This document shows, piece by piece, positions 63,463 through 64,000 of a stretch of 64,000 nt of DNA (position 1 is the stretch's first letter; each line of letters begins with the position of its first letter). The stretch is from Rhizobium sp. P38BS-XIX. GTDB taxonomy: Bacteria > Pseudomonadota > Alphaproteobacteria > Rhizobiales > Rhizobiaceae. A model generated the notes under the pieces. That model had not been told where the DNA came from. It did no database searches and saw only the letters and a program-made list of their open reading frames with translations. The stretch spans positions 62,001 through 126,000 of the forward strand of contig NZ_JABAIJ010000002.1 in the NCBI RefSeq assembly GCF_012641435.1. Reading direction: 5' to 3'. The translations under genes were made by a program, and so were the position numbers.

Positions 63463-64000
63463 TCAGAAGTCCTGCCAGCTCTCGGCGGCAGCACTCCCGG
63501 TTCCTCTGCTCAAACCGGCTGCTATCATTTTGCAAAGCTCGCGAGCCGGTGAAGCCATCGGGGCCGTAATCCCGGCTTCGGTTAAGCTCATTCGTGCTTT
63601 TACCGTTCCGGAAATCTTGAAGGCAGACACGAGCCGTTCAAGGGCGGCCGCTCCCGACAAAAGCCGCTGCGTCGCGGCGGAAGACTGCTCGGCCATTGCA
63701 GCGTTCTGCTGCGTGATCTGATCCATCTGCGAAACCGCCGCGTTGATGGATGCTATGCCCGTTGCCTGTTCCTCCGAAGAGCTTGCAATTGTCGTCATGA
63801 ACACGTTGATCGAGCTGACCTGCTCTCCAATCGCCTTCAGGGCTGCGCCAGTCGAGTTCACGAGCACGACGCCTTTCGCAACGTCTTCCGAGGACCGGCC
63901 GATCAGCGCCTTGATCTCCTTTGCCGCCGTCGCCGACCGCTGGGCGAGCTCCCGGACCTCCTGTGCCACGACCGCGAATCCTTTTCCCTGCTCGCCCGCG
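63463..64000 (-). CDS. Methyl-accepting chemotaxis protein, C-terminal part
   Basis: The 3' end of a chemoreceptor gene whose start lies beyond the window. The frame reads from the right edge through AGEQGKGFAVVAQEVRELAQ and RSATAAKEIKALI, the conserved signalling tip, then IASSSEEQATGIASINAAVSQMDQITQQNAAMAEQSSAA, the return helix with methylation-site character. Sensor and membrane parts are not visible. Confidence 0.93.
   Translation of the reverse strand, partial: AGEQGKGFAVVAQEVRELAQRSATAAKEIKALIGRSSEDVAKGVVLVNSTGAALKAIGEQVSSINVFMTTIASSSEEQATGIASINAAVSQMDQITQQNAAMAEQSSAATQRLLSGAAALERLVSAFKISGTVKARMSLTEAGITAPMASPARELCKMIAAGLSRGTGSAAAESWQDF

Noticed and set aside
1..64000. CRISPR arrays, tRNA or rRNA genes
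   Set aside because: No regularly spaced repeats, clover-leaf-like segments or conserved rRNA stretches were noticed on reading through.

Overview
This window looks like part of a large plasmid of a Rhizobium or close relative in the Rhizobiales. The grounds are two repABC-type replication modules, a quorum-regulated traI-trb conjugation operon next to one of them, a RHE_PE00001-type protein, a DUF982 protein, many remnant transposases and integrases, and GC-rich alphaproteobacterial coding. No rRNA, tRNA or CRISPR array was seen.

Layout. (1) 70-10157, minus strand: traI-trbBCDEJLFGHI, a complete mating-pair-formation (type IV secretion) operon except that trbK is absent. It is headed by a LuxI-type synthase gene, with two tra-box-like palindromes upstream. 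(2) 10529-12327: a wrecked repABC operon. The start of repA is joined in frame to the end of repB, followed by the antisense ctRNA and an intact repC. (3) 12555-17522: a 1655-residue double hybrid histidine kinase. (4) 17523-23511: IS remnant, serine recombinase and a 1269-residue nuclease/P-loop NTPase that looks like an anti-phage sensor. (5) 23619-27588: a second, intact repABC with RepA operator, centromere-like repeats and ctRNA. (6) 28084-31437: AAA-ATPase scrap, a vapBC-integrase overlapping operon and the RHE_PE00001-family gene.

(7) 31449-42895 is a defence island. An operon encodes a metallo-beta-lactamase-fold protein, an E2-E1-JAB triple fusion and a four-helix membrane protein. 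It is divergent from a CapW/BrxR-like WYL repressor gene followed by a nucleotidyltransferase. Beside it lie a RloA/RloB (AbiL-like) pair, a lone CHAT protease and a HigBA-type toxin-antitoxin pair with a perfect palindromic operator. The ubiquitin-like operon is the best candidate for a little-described system, because it has neither a CD-NTase nor a visible ubiquitin-like protein.

(8) 43406-54521 is mainly an ECF-sigma stress and lipid regulon. Two divergent operons (DUF1295, CFA-type methyltransferase, membrane protein, lipocalin; and amine oxidase, cyclopropane synthase, DUF2147, DUF2177, ECF sigma, RskA-like anti-sigma) are joined by a fasciclin gene. The two operons and the fasciclin gene each have an upstream copy of the same motif, (T/C)GAAAC-N17-CGTA, which I infer to be the promoter of the sigma factor encoded here.

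(9) 54677-57880 is decayed: a frameshifted IS110 transposase gene, then a 5'-truncated MFS exporter gene joined head to head with a 5'-truncated histidine kinase gene. (10) 58019-64000 holds a LuxR-type regulator, a signalling operon (periplasmic sulfite-oxidase-fold protein, hybrid kinase with HPt, HD-GYP response regulator) and the 3' end of a chemoreceptor gene that runs off the window.
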